Positions 24,131 through 38,100 of a stretch of 64,000 nt of DNA are shown one piece after another. The position numbers and the translations under genes are program-made. Each line of letters begins with the position of its first letter. The first letter of the stretch is position 1. The notes beneath the pieces are model-generated. The model made no database searches. It saw only the letters and a list, made by a program, of their open reading frames with translations, and was not told where the DNA came from. Source of the stretch: Anthonomus grandis grandis (taxonomy: Eukaryota > Arthropoda > Insecta > Coleoptera > Curculionidae); contig NC_065551.1 of the NCBI RefSeq assembly GCF_022605725.1, positions 25,482,001 through 25,546,000 of the forward strand. The letters are read 5' to 3'.

Positions 24131-24569
24131 ACGAAATTAAAATGCTTGGAATAAAATGTCAAATGCCTCGAAACTCAACAAGTTTAAACACTCTTAAAGA
24201 CACTGCTTTAAATACCGGAAACGCATATAAAAAAGTGTAAAGGATTATATTTACCAGAGAAAAAGAATATGAATTATTTAAAGCGAACAAATACTACAAA
24301 GCCTAGAAATATCTGGACTACATATATACGAAATTACTTTAAAAGCTTTGTTGTAAGAAACTAAAATGGGACAAATTATTTAAGTTGCAAACAAAATAAA
24401 ACTTTGTATTTTCTTTGTATAACCTATATTAAAAAATAAGAAAAAAATATATCGAATACTTAAAAATATAAAAACTACTGATACTGACAAAATACATCAG
24501 GTGGTGCAGAATTAATTTATTGTAAATATACAATCAGGATTACAGCAACAATATTATAGTTACGTAAAA

Positions 24570-26240
24570 TCGAGTGTTTCACTGGTTAAGATCTAGAAAT
24601 TCATTTAAGCTGTAGAATGCCTTAGTCACCGAATATTTTTTCGCACAGTTGTTAATTTATTTCTCATTCATTCTCCTTATATGTCTAGGCAATTTAACAA
24701 AAAAATTAGGTCCAAAATAATCGGTATTCATAAATGATTTATTAAACCTTACATCATTAACACTATGTCTTCATTTAGTCTACTATTGTGATCAGGGCCG
24801 TGACTTTGCAATTCATATTGATTAAAATTTCGTTAAGTAAAAACCAGACACCTCAATATGTATTATGAGGGAGCAGTTGAAATTTTGAATTCAACAAAAG
24901 ATCTCCTCACATGAGTCCAGACATTGGATCACACCAATCACCCTCTTTTGCAGTAGAAAAATTCTTTTAGGTGGAGGGTCGTACCGTAAGCCAAAATTTT
25001 ATAATCACACGCAGATTAAAAAAGTGCATGATATAAAGTGTCAATAGTACAGACTTGTCAACAAGTCGTTTCATATTTCTAATAAAGAAAGTTAAATAAA
25101 AAAGTTAATTAAAATGTTGTCTGTATGTACCCCAAAAGTTTCATAGATTTTGTATTGGAAAGTTCATTCGTAAGGCTTTGTATTTCAATTGTGCTTAGAC
25201 TATATAGATTTTTTTCGGTTTTATTATATCGTTATTTAATGACAACATATTTGTATTCAACCAATTTTGTATTGAGACCAGGAAACTATTTATATCCCAG
25301 ATTTTAGTTTCTTAAAAGAGAAGTTGTGTCATCAGCAAAAAACACAAGATGATTGTCGACAGATACTTCCATGTCATTAATATAAATTAGAAAAAGAAGA
25401 GGCTCTAAAATTGATCCCTGGTTAACCCAATTTTTATGTTTAAGTCACTAGATATGTCGTTACAAGAAAAAGTTGTTCTACCTGATAAATAATTGCAAAG
25501 TAACTTCTGATTTATATCTTGAAACCCATATTCTTTAAGTTTCTTCTTCAATATGTGATGGGATATGCAGTCGAAGCCCTTGGAGAGGTCGCAGATGATT
25601 GCTCCCACATGTTGACTCTCCTCAAAACCTCCGACCACATTCTTCATGACATACCGCTGTTACAGTGAATCTTTGATGTCCGAACTCAAATTGTTTATCA
25701 GTGGAAAGCTTGTTTTTTCAAAATATGTGTACTTTTGATTTGTTGAAACACTTTGGATATAGCAGGCACTAAGGAAATGGGTTGATAATTATTAGGGTCT
25801 TCAGTATCATCGTCCTTCTTATAATTTTAAAAAGCTTGGGTACACTCCCTCACTTATACAAGAGTTTATTAAATGGGTTAAAGGGAACTATTCTTAGACT
25901 TTAAATTATTTAGCATCTCTCATCTCTATAAAACCAACATTTCTAAAGGAAAAGCCATTAACTGGAATATTCTGAAGCTGCATGTAATGCACAGCGACTA
26001 TTTGGTATATTTTGTAAAATATTTTCTGCAATGTTGGAGAAAAACTTATTAAATTCATCTGCTGTGACATCTATCAAAGATTTTTGCTTCTTCCTTATGT
26101 TTTTATACTGGTTTATTACTTGCCTTATTGCCTTTACTTTGTTATCAGAACTTTTTATAAAATTAGAATTTTCAATTTTCTCTTAAAGTGCCTACTCATG
26201 ATCCCTAGAATTGATGTAAAGATAACTTAAGAAATTTAAG
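24570..26240 (-). pseudogene. LINE (jockey/CR1-like) relic with most of the reverse transcriptase
   Basis: Minus strand, right to left: YLYINSRDHE and VTADEFNKFFSNIAENILQN (26230-26040, linker before the reverse transcriptase), NYQPISLVPAISKVF (about 25780), ICDLSKGFDCISHHIL (about 25590), QGSILEPLLFLIYINDMEV (about 25400), VFFADDTTSLL (about 25345), and a C-terminal part with LPRHIRRMNE and KAFYSLNEFL (24690-24580). Domain order is that of a standard non-LTR reverse transcriptase; many stops and shifts make it dead. The endonuclease half is absent. Related relics lie at 29.2-30.5 kb. Confidence 0.8.
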
Positions 26241-26945
26241 ACTTCAGATGCCTGGAATAAAACAGCAAATTACTGCAAAGGTATGTAACTATAAATAAGG
26301 ATTTGTATTAAATTATGAGAAATAAAGACTAGAGTAAGATAAGAGTAATTTCAGAATTCTAGAGTAAAAATTTAATAATTATAGAGTAAAGATAAGAGTA
26401 ATTTCAAGTACCTCACAGAAATGAAATATAAAAAAATAAAATATTTAAAAAAAATATATATTAAAAGATATGAAAAATGAGCATAAAATATGTCATTAAA
26501 TCAAAAAGTTACTACTAAATAAAAAAATACTACTGTTAAATGTGCTACTTTAAAAAAAAATTGTTTATAATTTTTTGAGAAAAATCTTATAAAAAAATTA
26601 TATACTTACTAATATTAACATTATATGTAAGATTTGTTATTTATAGAAGAAACAAAAAATAGGAACAAAATCCTTAATGGGTTTTAAAGAAGCAAGTAAA
26701 CGTTCTGGACACAAACCTTCAAATTCAAACATTATAATACATTACAAAGAAAATTCAATAATTATTGTAAGGTATTATTAAATCTGCCCCATGTAGAACT
26801 GCGCTACTCTGACCTACTCTGTGAAGTTTTGTAATTTATTTCTAGGTAAGTTATAACAGCATCTAAAGTATATAAAAAGTTTAATTTATTTTTAGTAAAA
26901 TTTTTGATTTCAATTATACCTTATATTAAATTAAATGAATACATA
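26241..26945. other. AT-rich DNA, no gene seen
   Basis: Simple A/T-rich sequence with short internal similarities (AGAGTAAGATAAGAGTAATT-like stretches near 26330 and 26385). No coding signal. Confidence 0.4.
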
Positions 26946-26949
26946 TAAC

Positions 26950-27030
26950 TATTTATATTTTTGTACCACTACAACCGTTGATTGAATATTTGGGAAGATA
27001 CGCAATCCTGTGTTAAAAAGTGTACCCGGT
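26950..27030 (+). repeat. Left arm of a 4.2-kb inverted repeat
   Basis: Positions 26977-27005 (29 bp, core TTGGGAAGATACGCAA) are perfectly repeated in reverse complement at 31122-31150. Outside and inside the core, weaker matches (GACCAC/TACCAC, TTTATATTT, and CCTGTG-TTAAAAAG against CTTATGGGCTAAA) extend the similarity to about 70-80 bp. Confidence 0.75.
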
Positions 27031-27099
27031 CGACTATCGGATTGCCGTTCAGTTTCGTGCACCGTGTGGTGCTGCCGCGAAGCGTCATATCTAGGAACG

Positions 27100-28960
27100 A
27101 TTTATTTTAGCGTGTGGACTTGGCTTTTGGCTTCTTTGAGTCAGGTTTTCAACGACGCTGGAATCTCCGCTTACGCGGCCGTGTTGGATATTTTTTTAAG
27201 ATATGGGATGATGCTGCCAATTATGTTTTTATTTTTTTTTTTGAACATACAACACGGTGTCATTTATGTGGTGGTCAAGTGATAAGTGATATACTTAAGG
27301 GTGGAGGCATATTGAAATTTCTTAAAAGTTTAATTTTATAAACAAATAATTACTTACCAAAATATGTTTTTGAGACAAAAATTAATACAAAAATATATAT
27401 AAAAAGCTATTTTTACAAAATTACCAACAAAGTTTAATACAAGTTATAATTCCAACAAACATTGTTTCCTTCATTTTGTGTTCAAGAGGGTCAAGTTTTT
27501 AAATAAAAAGCCCGTTGCACTTAATTAACTAAAAACTAATATACAAAAAATATGTGGAACAAATTTTAAGATATAAGTAGGTTTCACGTAAATATTATAA
27601 AGAATAATTGAAATAATTCATAAGACTTAATACCGATCATAATATAACTTCTTGATCAATAATTTTTTGTAAAAAGTAACCCATTTTGTCATGTGATTCC
27701 ATATCTGAAAAATGTGCAGCGTAGTGACATCTGTAAAGTAAGGGGTTGTGAGTGAGGATGTTAATAGAAATTGAAAATAGGCCACATTTTAAGTTTTAAG
27801 CGACACAGGAAAATTCTCAATTACCAGTTGTTACAACTATACTTAAAACTATAAAAAGATACCTAGTAACAAAAAAAAAACATTTTGTTTAAAGACCCCG
27901 CATCACGGTTATACAGGACGTCAATAGAGGTGGAATAATTAGAGGAAAGTTGAGCAATATAGTGTCCTTTTATAATAAAATCTAAATACTTCCTAAATTT
28001 TGCAAAAAACTGAAATTTGGCAAAATCATTTTATTTTTTTCTGGCGTTATTTCAAAATATATGACAAAAGTATTTATTAAATGAATAAATTATTGTGACC
28101 ACTTTTTCTCGCCTATACGATGACACCTTTAAAATTTAAAATACGACGTTCTGTCTTTAAAGAGCCATCATCAACTTTGTTTTTCTTTGTCGGCGCTATA
28201 TTGACCATTTGCAGTTTAACGACGCGGGAATCTTTGGCCGCCCGGCCGTTTTGTTATTTTTTTAAGACAAGGGCGATGATGATAACAGCGCTTTTATTTA
28301 TTTTGTTATTGCCGATATTTAAATGCGCTGTGATCTCGCATAAATAACTATAAAGATAGTTATAGATAAATGTGGTGGTTAAGTAATGTATGAATGTTTG
28401 AATAAGGGTTGAAATGTTTTGAATAAGGGTGTAACAACACTATAAAATATCGAAAATAGGCCACACTTTAATTTGCAATACAGGGAAACACTTAATTACT
28501 AATTCTTAAAACTAGAAAAAGTTAATAAGAAAAAAAAACAAATATTTTGTTTAACAGTATGAAGGGTCTCATCGCGGTTATACAGGATGTCCAAAATAAG
28601 GATGAGCAATAAATGGTTTAATTAGGCGAAAGTTGCGCAATATAAATGCAATGATTGAATAAATGCAATCTAAAAATTGTAAAAATGCCAAATACTTCCT
28701 AATATTCAGGAAAAAGGTGAAATTTGGCAAAATGGTTTTTTTATTTTTTTCTGGCGTTATTTGAAAATATAAAATAAAATCATTTATACATTGTTGTAAA
28801 CGCTTTCTCTCATTTACAAATTAACATCTTTAACTTTTAAATACGACGTTTAATAACTCTTAAATCCTTCTTTAGAGAGTCATAATCAACTTTTTTTCTT
28901 CTTGTCGACTCCATGTTGGCCACTTGCAGTTTTGAATAACCCTTTTACAACAAGAATTAC
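27100..28960 (+). repeat. Three diverged copies of a CpG-containing repeat
   Basis: A block with ACGACGC-GGAATCT, GCGGCCGT and TATTTTTTTAAGA occurs at 27160-27210 and again at 28205-28270. The stretch before the second copy, from AATAGGCCACA through GGTTATACAGGA and TTTTTTCTGGCGTTATTT to CTTGTCG/CTTTGTCGGC, recurs at 28450-28930. Hence one partial and two longer units in the same orientation. The second and third units form an imperfect tandem with a period of about 670 bp. Open frames across them (27010-27341, 28120-28347) are not conserved between units, so coding is unlikely. Confidence 0.65.
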
Positions 28961-29249
28961 TTTTTCAACGAGGTAATTTCTAGTGAGTAGTTGGAATCAT
29001 CCCTATTAAATATTATATACCTCTCTCTCTTTTAAATACAATTTCGAATTTCAAAAAATTCAAAACATACTTTATTCATAAATACATGATACCTACTTCT
29101 TGACATGGTACTTCTATGATATAAAATAGGCACATTAATCGACATATTACTAACACATAATTTAAAAACAATACACAATAGTGGGTTCAACATACTAGTA
29201 TAAACACAAAATGTATTTTCAATTTCAAAGCAAGACGACTTAAAAATTT

Positions 29250-30480
29250 TTTAGAGTAACATCACAAATTCTAACCTTTACATCTTTACTAAAAACTAAT
29301 TATATACGATTGGCCTGTTCCTAACTATCTTAAAAAAATTCTAATGCTATAAAAATACTTGCTTTTAAGAAGTTTCATTAAGAACTTTTTAAAGCGAGGA
29401 GAACTTCTAGAGACTTTTATGACATTTGGAAAATGATTAAAAATTTTTATGCTCAAGTAAATAAGAGAATTCTTAGTTCACTTTTCGGGATGGGCATTGG
29501 AATATTGTATTCTTTTCTGATATTATAACGTTTTAAGGAGCCATTATTTTGAAGATACAATTTATATTTTTTATATATTAGGCAAGCAGACTCAACAATA
29601 AACAAGCAACACAAGGAAAGTATCTTTAAATAGGGGTCTGCATGTCCTGTGGAGATTTATAACACATATATTTAATGGCTCGTTTTTTAAAAACAAACAT
29701 CGAGTCAAAAAGCCGTTTACTAATGCAACTCCAAAATGTTATTCTATACTGTAGGTATTTTTGTATGAAAGTAAGTTCCAACTTTCGACAAAAAAAAATA
29801 GACCGTTTTTGCAGATATTAATCTCAGTTCATTTAAAACCACTCTAACAGCATAACATCGTCTAGCCAGTTTTTGCCTCCTGACATATCTCCATAAAACT
29901 TACGTTTATGATCGATAACAATTCGAAGAAATCTGTTAAAATTATTCACTTCCAATTCTTTCTTGTGAATCATGAACTGCTCTGAACATAAAAACTTAAC
30001 AATTTAGTCTTATCTATGTTTAAAGACAACAAATTAGCATCAAATCACTGTTTAATCATTAATAAATCTTTAGAAATTGTTTTTGTTAATGTGCTTTTAT
30101 TATTGTCTGCCCATAAGATAGTGGTGTCATCTGCAAAAATAGTGAAGAATCCTCTTATCTGGAGAAACGCCAGGTCATTTATATACAATAGAAATAAAAT
30201 AGGACCGAGAAACGAACCCTGCTTACTACACAAAGTTCAGACAAACTGCCATTTGGCCAAACAAACTTTTTTCTGTCTAACAAAACAAAATTTTAACCAT
30301 TCTAGAGCAACTCCCCTAAACCCATATCTAGAAAGCTTATCGAGCAATTTCCATGGTTGACACAGTCAAAGTCTTTAGAGAAGTCGCAGAATACCGCTGC
30401 AGCAAAGTGACCTTTTTCGAGCTCAAATATAATCTCTCCAGGAATGAAAACATTACTCGACATTCATTTAATATGTTATT
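29250..30480 (-). pseudogene. LINE (jockey/CR1-like) reverse transcriptase relic
   Basis: Minus strand: ELEKGHFAAAVFCDFSKDF with DCVNH (about 30420), GSFLGPILFLLYINDLAFLQ (about 30210), FFTIFADDTTILWA (about 30140, catalytic aspartates intact), QFDANLLSLNIDKTKLL (about 30030), then a degraded thumb and C-terminal part ending YLSIKIFNHFPN and KFLMKLLKSKYFYSI (29470-29340). Several frameshifts and stops occur; the 5' half is missing. Confidence 0.8.
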
Positions 30481-31104
30481 TTTTTTATTAGGAAAGCTAC
30501 CATTCGTACTATAACCAGTTTCTCAATAACTTTAAAGGCTTTTTAGGCTTTATTTTTATCTTTTTCATGAATGAATTTCATCATGAATGAATTTCATCAT
30601 GAACACTAAAGACCATAAACATAATATATTGATTTAAAATTTTCTTAAAGTAAAAAAAAGAAAAAGAGAAAATGGCTCTCATAGACATGAAGAGACAGTA
30701 TTTTTAAGAGTTCGGATTGATTTTTGTAGATAAAATAGATAATTTTCTGTGAGGTTTATAATTAGATTTTTTTAAAGATTTTCTAATAAGATTTTGAGAT
30801 TCCCATATTAGGTTGTTATAAATCAAAGTCTTAATTAATATACGCACACTGATTAATTTTGCCTAAAGGAGCCATCGTCTTAGAAACTAAACACATTTAC
30901 ATATATCTATCTATTTGTGATTATGATATCCAAGAAAAATTTTTAACAACTACCAAATTGCAATACGGCAAACACGAACCTGTGCAAAAACTCTCCCACA
31001 CGACTCGGATGATCGGCCGGTTACTAATGAGAAGCGACGGACGAAATTATTTTCGCGCATACTGGAGAGAATCGCCATCTATTTTTCACGCATATTTGCG
31101 GTCA

Positions 31105-31180
31105 CGCTTTAGCCCATAAGGTTGCGTATCTTCCCAAATATTCAATCAACGCTACAACCCTGTGGTCCAACGTTAAATAT
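31105..31180 (-). repeat. Right arm of the 4.2-kb inverted repeat
   Basis: Positions 31122-31150 are the exact reverse complement of 26977-27005. The two arms enclose the repeat copies and the LINE relic, as expected for a DNA element that was later invaded, or for a chance pair of inverted insertions. Confidence 0.75.
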
Positions 31181-33479
31181 AAACCAGGAAAGTTGAAATA
31201 TCACATTATCATCATTTTAGCAAGAGAACTTTGTTGGAAACATGTGCCGAACTAATTTGGATTTCACATTAGTAGTCATTCGCGAAAACGTATTTTTAGA
31301 ATTCTCGGATAATTTTGCATACATTTATTGGACTTTCCACTTATTGCATATCAATATGCAAAATAATATGTTTAATAAAATTACGTTTAAATTATCACGT
31401 TTATAAAATATAATACAAAGTTTGATCGGATCATTTTAGCAAACTATTATTTTAAAAATAGAGGCCAAGGTAAATTTCTAAAAAAAATATTTACCTTTCT
31501 AGGATTTTCATGGCAGTAGCTTTAAATTGATCACTTCTTTAACACAAATAATCACTTCTTGATCACAGAACCATTAAAACATCTTTCCTTCCAAACCTTA
31601 TAACCACAACTGCTAGCAGTATATTCAATGTCAGACTCTTAAATTAATTATCTACAAAAAAAAGATTTGCTCGTGGTTAGAGATAACGGGGATAATTTGA
31701 TTACAAAACCGATATAAACTCTATTTATTTGGCATCTATTGACCCTTGCCGATTGATGGATAAAACGTACGATAACAAAGGGTTAACGGTATTGTACGTT
31801 GTCAAGTGACGCAACTGATAAACTAAAATTAGATTTTTATGCGGTTTATTATAATTATTTTACTTCATTTGAGATGGGAAGTATTACATAATTGCTTAAG
31901 TATTATGAAAAAAAGTGTTTGGATAAGCTCATTTATTTTTTTCCATTTATAGCAGGTTTAAAGTGCAAAAATCTATGTAAATGAATTTTATAGTTAATGA
32001 GTTTGGTTTTTGAAGTATTAATATGTTTTGGAAAATATAATATATCAAGATGAGTGATAGAAAAATAAGATAATTATTTATTAACAATAGTAGCAAATTT
32101 AAACAAATTTATGAGAAAAAATTAATTTTTTAAGTGAATTTAATGACATAGAAGCTATAAAAAATACCAACTTAATTAATTTTTGGAAATAAATATTTAG
32201 CGTAGCATAATTACATAATAAAATCATATTTTAAGACGAGTAAGTCCACTTTAAATAATTCAAAAAAAAATGAAATTTGAACATCTCAAATCAAACAAAT
32301 TACACTTAATCGACAATAGACGTATTTCGAGATATGATACCTATTTCAAATCCCATATACAAAGAAAATAAGAATAATCAAATAATTAATGGTAATCATG
32401 ATTTTCAAGGTAATTCATTGATTAAGGAAGAAAATGGGGTAAAAACTTAAAAGAATGTAAAAAATTACCTTATCCCAAAAATGATCATTATCAATATATC
32501 GATATTCATTACCAAACTCAACAATTGCAGAGTAATAATAAAATCATAATTAGTTTAAGTTTATTATTTATTCATTATTTTTACATTAGACATTCATTAT
32601 AAATAATTTTATCAATCTTTATTCCTATTAACATTTTTCAATTAATTTGAATAATTTAGACTTAAAGATTAGTGGAGTTACTTCTTTACTTATCTCCAGG
32701 AAAATGACGTGAATATTTCTATAAAACTTCTATCATTAAAGAGATACAGTTAGAGGTTATTAAACTGTTTGAATGAGCAAGACCAACTGTTTTGTTGTTG
32801 TGTTGTTTGCTGTTTATTTCTTAACATTTCAATGGACTCTATGCTTTTCTAGCCTTAACAAATCGAGGGTATGGAAGGAGGAAAGAATTATTTTTTGTTA
32901 GGGAAAGGTAGGGTGTGAGAGAAGAGGAGTTGTTGAATTAGAGAAGTTTTACCTTACTCCAAAGCTTGTTTTGTTAGTTTTCATTATTTTTTTGATATTT
33001 TAATATTTAGCCGAATAGAGATTTCTAAGGTCCCATTACTCTTCGCTTAATACGGAACCGGTTTATTTTATGGCGTTTAAGATTTCTTAGTACTATTTTG
33101 AATTTTGCATATTTCTGCTTAATAAATTGTGCCACTGTCTGCACTGTTAGATATTTATGTCTGTATTTCTTAGAAACCAAGGGGCATTTACTAGTATTCT
33201 TAATGTCTTGTTTTGAAGTGTTAGTAATTACTTGTTTGTAACTGAGTAATTTATTTTTTATTGAGAATTTACTCTTTGTTCCAATTTATACAGTGAAGCT
33301 TTTATCCCGTTGCATTGACACAGTTATAGAGAAACTATGAGAGGTTAGTACAGCCTACCATTCGTACATACATAATTTTTTTAAGCTTAAAGATTATCTA
33401 AATATCTATTGTATTTTACTGCTTATAATTTAATTAATATTTTTGAGCTACGTAATCTTAAGATAATAAATTCAACAAA
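31181..33479. other. AT-rich DNA, no gene seen
   Basis: No coding signature in either direction. CpG is sparse. The part at 32990-33300 might be a LINE 3' UTR but shows nothing diagnostic. Confidence 0.4.
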
Positions 33480-35190
33480 GAAAGGATTTTTAAAACCAAA
33501 AATCGTGGATGACTAATCAAATTTTAAAACTAATGGAAGAGAGAAAAATCTACAACAAAAGTAATGAAGAAGAGTACAAAAAGATCCAGGCAAAGGCAGA
33601 GATTAAGAAAAATATTAGAGAAGCCAAAGAAAAAGAAGCAGCAGAGAGGCCCAGAAATAGAAATACTATAAGCCAGACATGACAGCTCCACAAAAAAAAT
33701 TAAAGACAAACCGGATCTAAAAAACAGGTGGAAGTCAAAATCAGAAAAGCTTTTTAAAGATCAAAGACCGGAGGTCACGTACTCAGTATCAGAAGAACTG
33801 TAAAGGCCTACCAATACTAATCCACGAGATAGAAATAGCAATGAGACAAATAAAAAACAAACAAGCAGTGGGACCAAACAACATGGAGGCTGGATTTCTG
33901 AAGCTGTTGGATGATGGAGCCTGGAATACCGATATCTTTAACAGAATCCATAACTCTGGAAATATCCCCGACAGATGGCAGTAATCAGAATTGGTAGCGT
34001 TGCCCAAAAGACTTGGAGTAAAGAAGTGCGAGGAATATGGGACAAAAAATCTGATAAGTCCTATGCTAAAATTATTTCTTAAAATGATGTACAGAAGAAT
34101 TTACACCAAATATGAAGAACAGATATCGAAAAACCGATTTGGTTTTATAAATGCAGTTGTACCCAGAGAGTTGGAATTTAAGTTTTATTACAGAGATGCA
34201 GGGAAGTCAACTGTGATGTATGCACATGTCTAATCGATTATGAAAAAGCATTTGATCGCGTTCAATATCATAAAATGATTAGTATTCTGGAAAAAGCTGG
34301 CTTGGACGATAAAGATATCAGATTAATTTCAAATATTTAATGGAATCAGACAGCATGCTTAGGACTTGATAGAGATCGAATAAAACAGGTAAAAATACAA
34401 CGTGGGGTCAGACAGGGATGTGCCTTTGATATTCAATTTATATTCCGAATTTTTTTTTAACAAACTCCTTATCGGAATAGAAGAAGGTACCTTTTTGAAC
34501 GGAGTTAGACTAAATAATATTCCATAGGTCGACGATACATGACGACCATGGTGATAGATAGCAGTTAACTTGAAAGCACTGAAAAGGTTAATGGAGCCTA
34601 TTACGCAGTACAGTCAACATGGTCTTAATATCAACGTAAAAAAACGAAACAAATAATCATAAGCAAAATAGATATTGAAGAAGATCACCTATTTGTCGAC
34701 GAAACTCGAATTGAAGAAAGAAATATCGTATAGAAAAAGCAAGGACGGTATTTCACAAAATGAGTGCCATCTTGAAAAGTTACCATATATCTTAAAACAA
34801 CGTTAAGGCACTTTAGATGCTATGTTTGTTCTGTTTTATTGTGTGGCGTAAAATCCTGAACACTCACAGAAGCCTCTACTAACTAGTAGTATTTGAGATG
34901 TGACTGTATAGGAAGGAGAATGCTCCGAGTACTATGGACAGCTCACATTACAAACATGGAAGTGCTAAGAAGAATGAAAAAAGATCTAGAAGTAATAAAC
35001 AGCAACAAAAAAAGAAAACTAGAATATCTGGGAATCCTATGAAAAATAAATATCGATACTCCCTATGACAAACCATAATACAAGGAAAGGTATTGGGTAC
35101 AAAAAAGGCCCGGAATACAAAGACTTAAGAATACTTTCACCATTCTATGGAAAAGATCTAAAACATGTCCAACCGTTGGAGTATAACCTA
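33480..35190 (+). pseudogene. RTE-like LINE relic
   Basis: Plus strand: SWMTNQILKLMEERKIYNK (about 33505, linker after the endonuclease), EIEIAMRQIKNKQAVGPNN (about 33830), NRIHNSGNIPDRW (about 33940), LISPMLKLFLKMMYRRI (about 34050), CLIDYEKAFDRVQYHKM (about 34225), VKIQRGVRQGC (about 34395), then decayed palm sequence without an intact YADD, and a C-terminal region FEMWLYRRMLRVLW, MEVLRRMKKDLEV, RKLEYLG (34900-35040). The last three blocks are typical for RTE-type elements of insects. Many stops and frame changes occur; the endonuclease is lacking. Confidence 0.8.
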
Positions 35191-38100
35191 AATAACGAAT
35201 AACATGGTCCAATCTCTAAAAGTCTATCTAATTTTTTAGGTAGATAGTTTATGTGGTGTTGTGAAAGAAACCTCCTGATACTACTTAAAAAAATATTTCC
35301 AAGCCGAATAAATCTAAATCAAGTATTATGTGCATATTAACCTAAATTCTATATTGCACAACTAAAAATACATTATTTAAAATGCATAGGGAGCTAATAA
35401 TAGTTTAGTTGACCCTATCAATTGGCCGCTCCACTTTGAAAAGTTGCTAAATATAAATCGGTTATTGGAGTCAATCAAGAGAGTTTAGATTTTTAAATAC
35501 GAGAAGCATTATTTGTAATATATTCAGAACGGTTATGTGGACATTAATAGTAATTCTTTAACAATGGAAATTTACGTTGAGTTATATTAATTTCGACAAA
35601 GCAAAAATGATTTCTCAAATTTTAACATTTAGATTGCTCTTAATTATTTAAATACTTTTATTTTAAGGTAGTTCCATTTTTAACCATATAATTTTCAATA
35701 CTATAATCACATATTTTAGTCAAGGTATTTTATTTTTGAAGAAGGAATTGTTTAAATAATCTTCAGAGACAAAAAGTCTTTCTTTCAAATGTCGACAGTT
35801 TGATTTTTTATAAAGTCATCATTTGCATACAAAGTTTCTAAAGCAAACTGCCAGCTGTAAATTGATCGTGATTTATTAAGAAACTAAGCAAAATTCGTCT
35901 ACGATCGAAGAAAATTTAAATAAGCATAGAAAAGGTATTAAAAGTCCTATGTCCTATTTAATCCAATAATTAAGACGCACAAAAGTGCCTATAACAGCAG
36001 ACAGCTTTTCGTATGCAAAAGTGCATTTTTCATTCTCAAATAAAGATTGTGTTCTTCGATTATGTTTGCCTTTATCTGTTGGGAAATTGCTTCAAGATCT
36101 ACGCGGAAAAAATACTTCAGGCAACTCCAAACCGCATTATCAAACCTATTGTTCAATGAAGCAACATGAGACGCTTCATTTTCTATTAAAGACTACAGTA
36201 ATCGTAATTATAGGCATCTAGGCGAAACTTGATGTTTGAAAAATGATTATGTTTATCTCTAAATATGCTAACACTAAGGTAAAATAGAAGATCTTGGCTG
36301 TCAATGTAAGGAACTAGCTATAAATAAAACCCAGAGAGTTAAATGGCAATGCTAAGCGTAAAGAAATAGTTAAAAAAGACTATCCATCTCAGACGTGCTA
36401 AGAAGTTCCATTCAAATATAAATGGATTGAAAGGATATCATCAAGATGATTCCAGTGTAGCGGATATTAGCTGTTGACTATAGGCAAAACATATTTTTAT
36501 CACAGGTTCCAGTTCAAAAAGTTTTGTACCCTCATCAACTTTTAGTTTCGGTTTTTGAAGTACATGATGTTATAACAGGTAAAGCATATTTTTCCGTTTA
36601 TCACAAAGGTATGGGAAAAAAAAAGGTCTCAATGAAGTGTACTTATTTATTGCAATTTATATAGAAGAAAGCGTGAAAATTAATATAAATTCTAGTGATT
36701 TTCAAGTAATTTCCAAGTGATAATAATAGATTAACTCTTAATTTCTACTAGAAACACTTATTTATCCCGTATTTATTGCCTACTATTGTTATTTCGATTT
36801 AAAAGACGCGCCAATATAAAAACTCGCCTCCTAGCGGCATCAGTAACGTTCGCGAGGGGAACCCCCTGTATCGACTTAAGTAATCCAGTAATCGAATTTC
36901 CAGTAATTTTTTTGTTGCTGTTTTGTTGATGTCAAGAATTCAAACATCTTCATCTCTTCATGGACATTTATGTCCGGGACAAAACAAAAATTACACAAGT
37001 TTGAGACTGTTAACCTAATTAACTGAAATAAAGATGGTTGCAATAATAATTCATTATTTTTCAATACGTGGTCATTCATTTTTCCTTCGTGACAGGAACT
37101 TTGGAGTAGTAAAAAAAGAGTACTGAAAAACATGAAATCGAACACTTTGTATTGGCAAGTCAACAATACAAGTTTAATGTGCTAAGTGTTAATCTTATAA
37201 AAAATGACAACAGAGTCATTAAAGGTTTTAAGTTTTGTGTTTTTCACATATCATAAAAGACATTGGTTAAATCTCAAACGAAACATTTCCATTCCAAATT
37301 TATGGAATGGAAATTTTTAACACATGACTGGGTTAACGCTTTATTCATTTCTAATAAGCATCAGACACCATAGGCCCGATAGATTTTGTGCAAAACTAAC
37401 CTACCCTAATGTCAAAATATCTATTAAGAATACAAAACTGGTTAAATAAGAAAAAATATAAAACCTAATGAATACGAAACAAAAAGTTTTTATGAAGAAC
37501 CTTTTTTGTGGCCACATGAAGATATCGATGTGTTAAATTTCCTCTGTTTCTCAAAATGTGTGAATTTTTAAGAACTTTGTAAAAAAAACAAAACATATAA
37601 ATATCTATCTTGTTTTTTGTACCTTATTCCATCAAGTGTTTTTATTAAATTGCCATTAGATCGCGAATTTAGAGAAAAAATATTTCATCTATATTCTATT
37701 AATTTCCTATATACCCATATGTTTATGTTTACATAATGTAAAGTAGTTTAAGTATTCTTTACTTTACTTCAAATCGATGTATTTTTAACATTGGAATGCC
37801 ATATTTTCTTTAAAAAAATAAGAAGAAGTAATCAAGGGGTAGTTTTGGGCAGACTACTACTGATTTCTACTGAGATATATGAGTTTTTACATAAATTAAA
37901 AGCATATAAGAATGAGGTATTAAACCTATAACTGATTATGGCGAAGTCAGCAAAAAAAGTAAAATAACTCTTTCCAGATATGTTTGATGTAAAACACTAT
38001 AAAAATTTACCTAAATATATATATGGGATATACAAAGATATTCTTTTATATTATGAAATGTGCACGTTTGTTATAAAATACTGTAGAAGGATTTTCATCA

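Noticed and set aside
27010..27341. Overlapping plus-strand frames in the CpG-rich patch
   Set aside because: Not conserved in the second repeat copy at 28.2 kb, no ATG start for the longer one, no domain.
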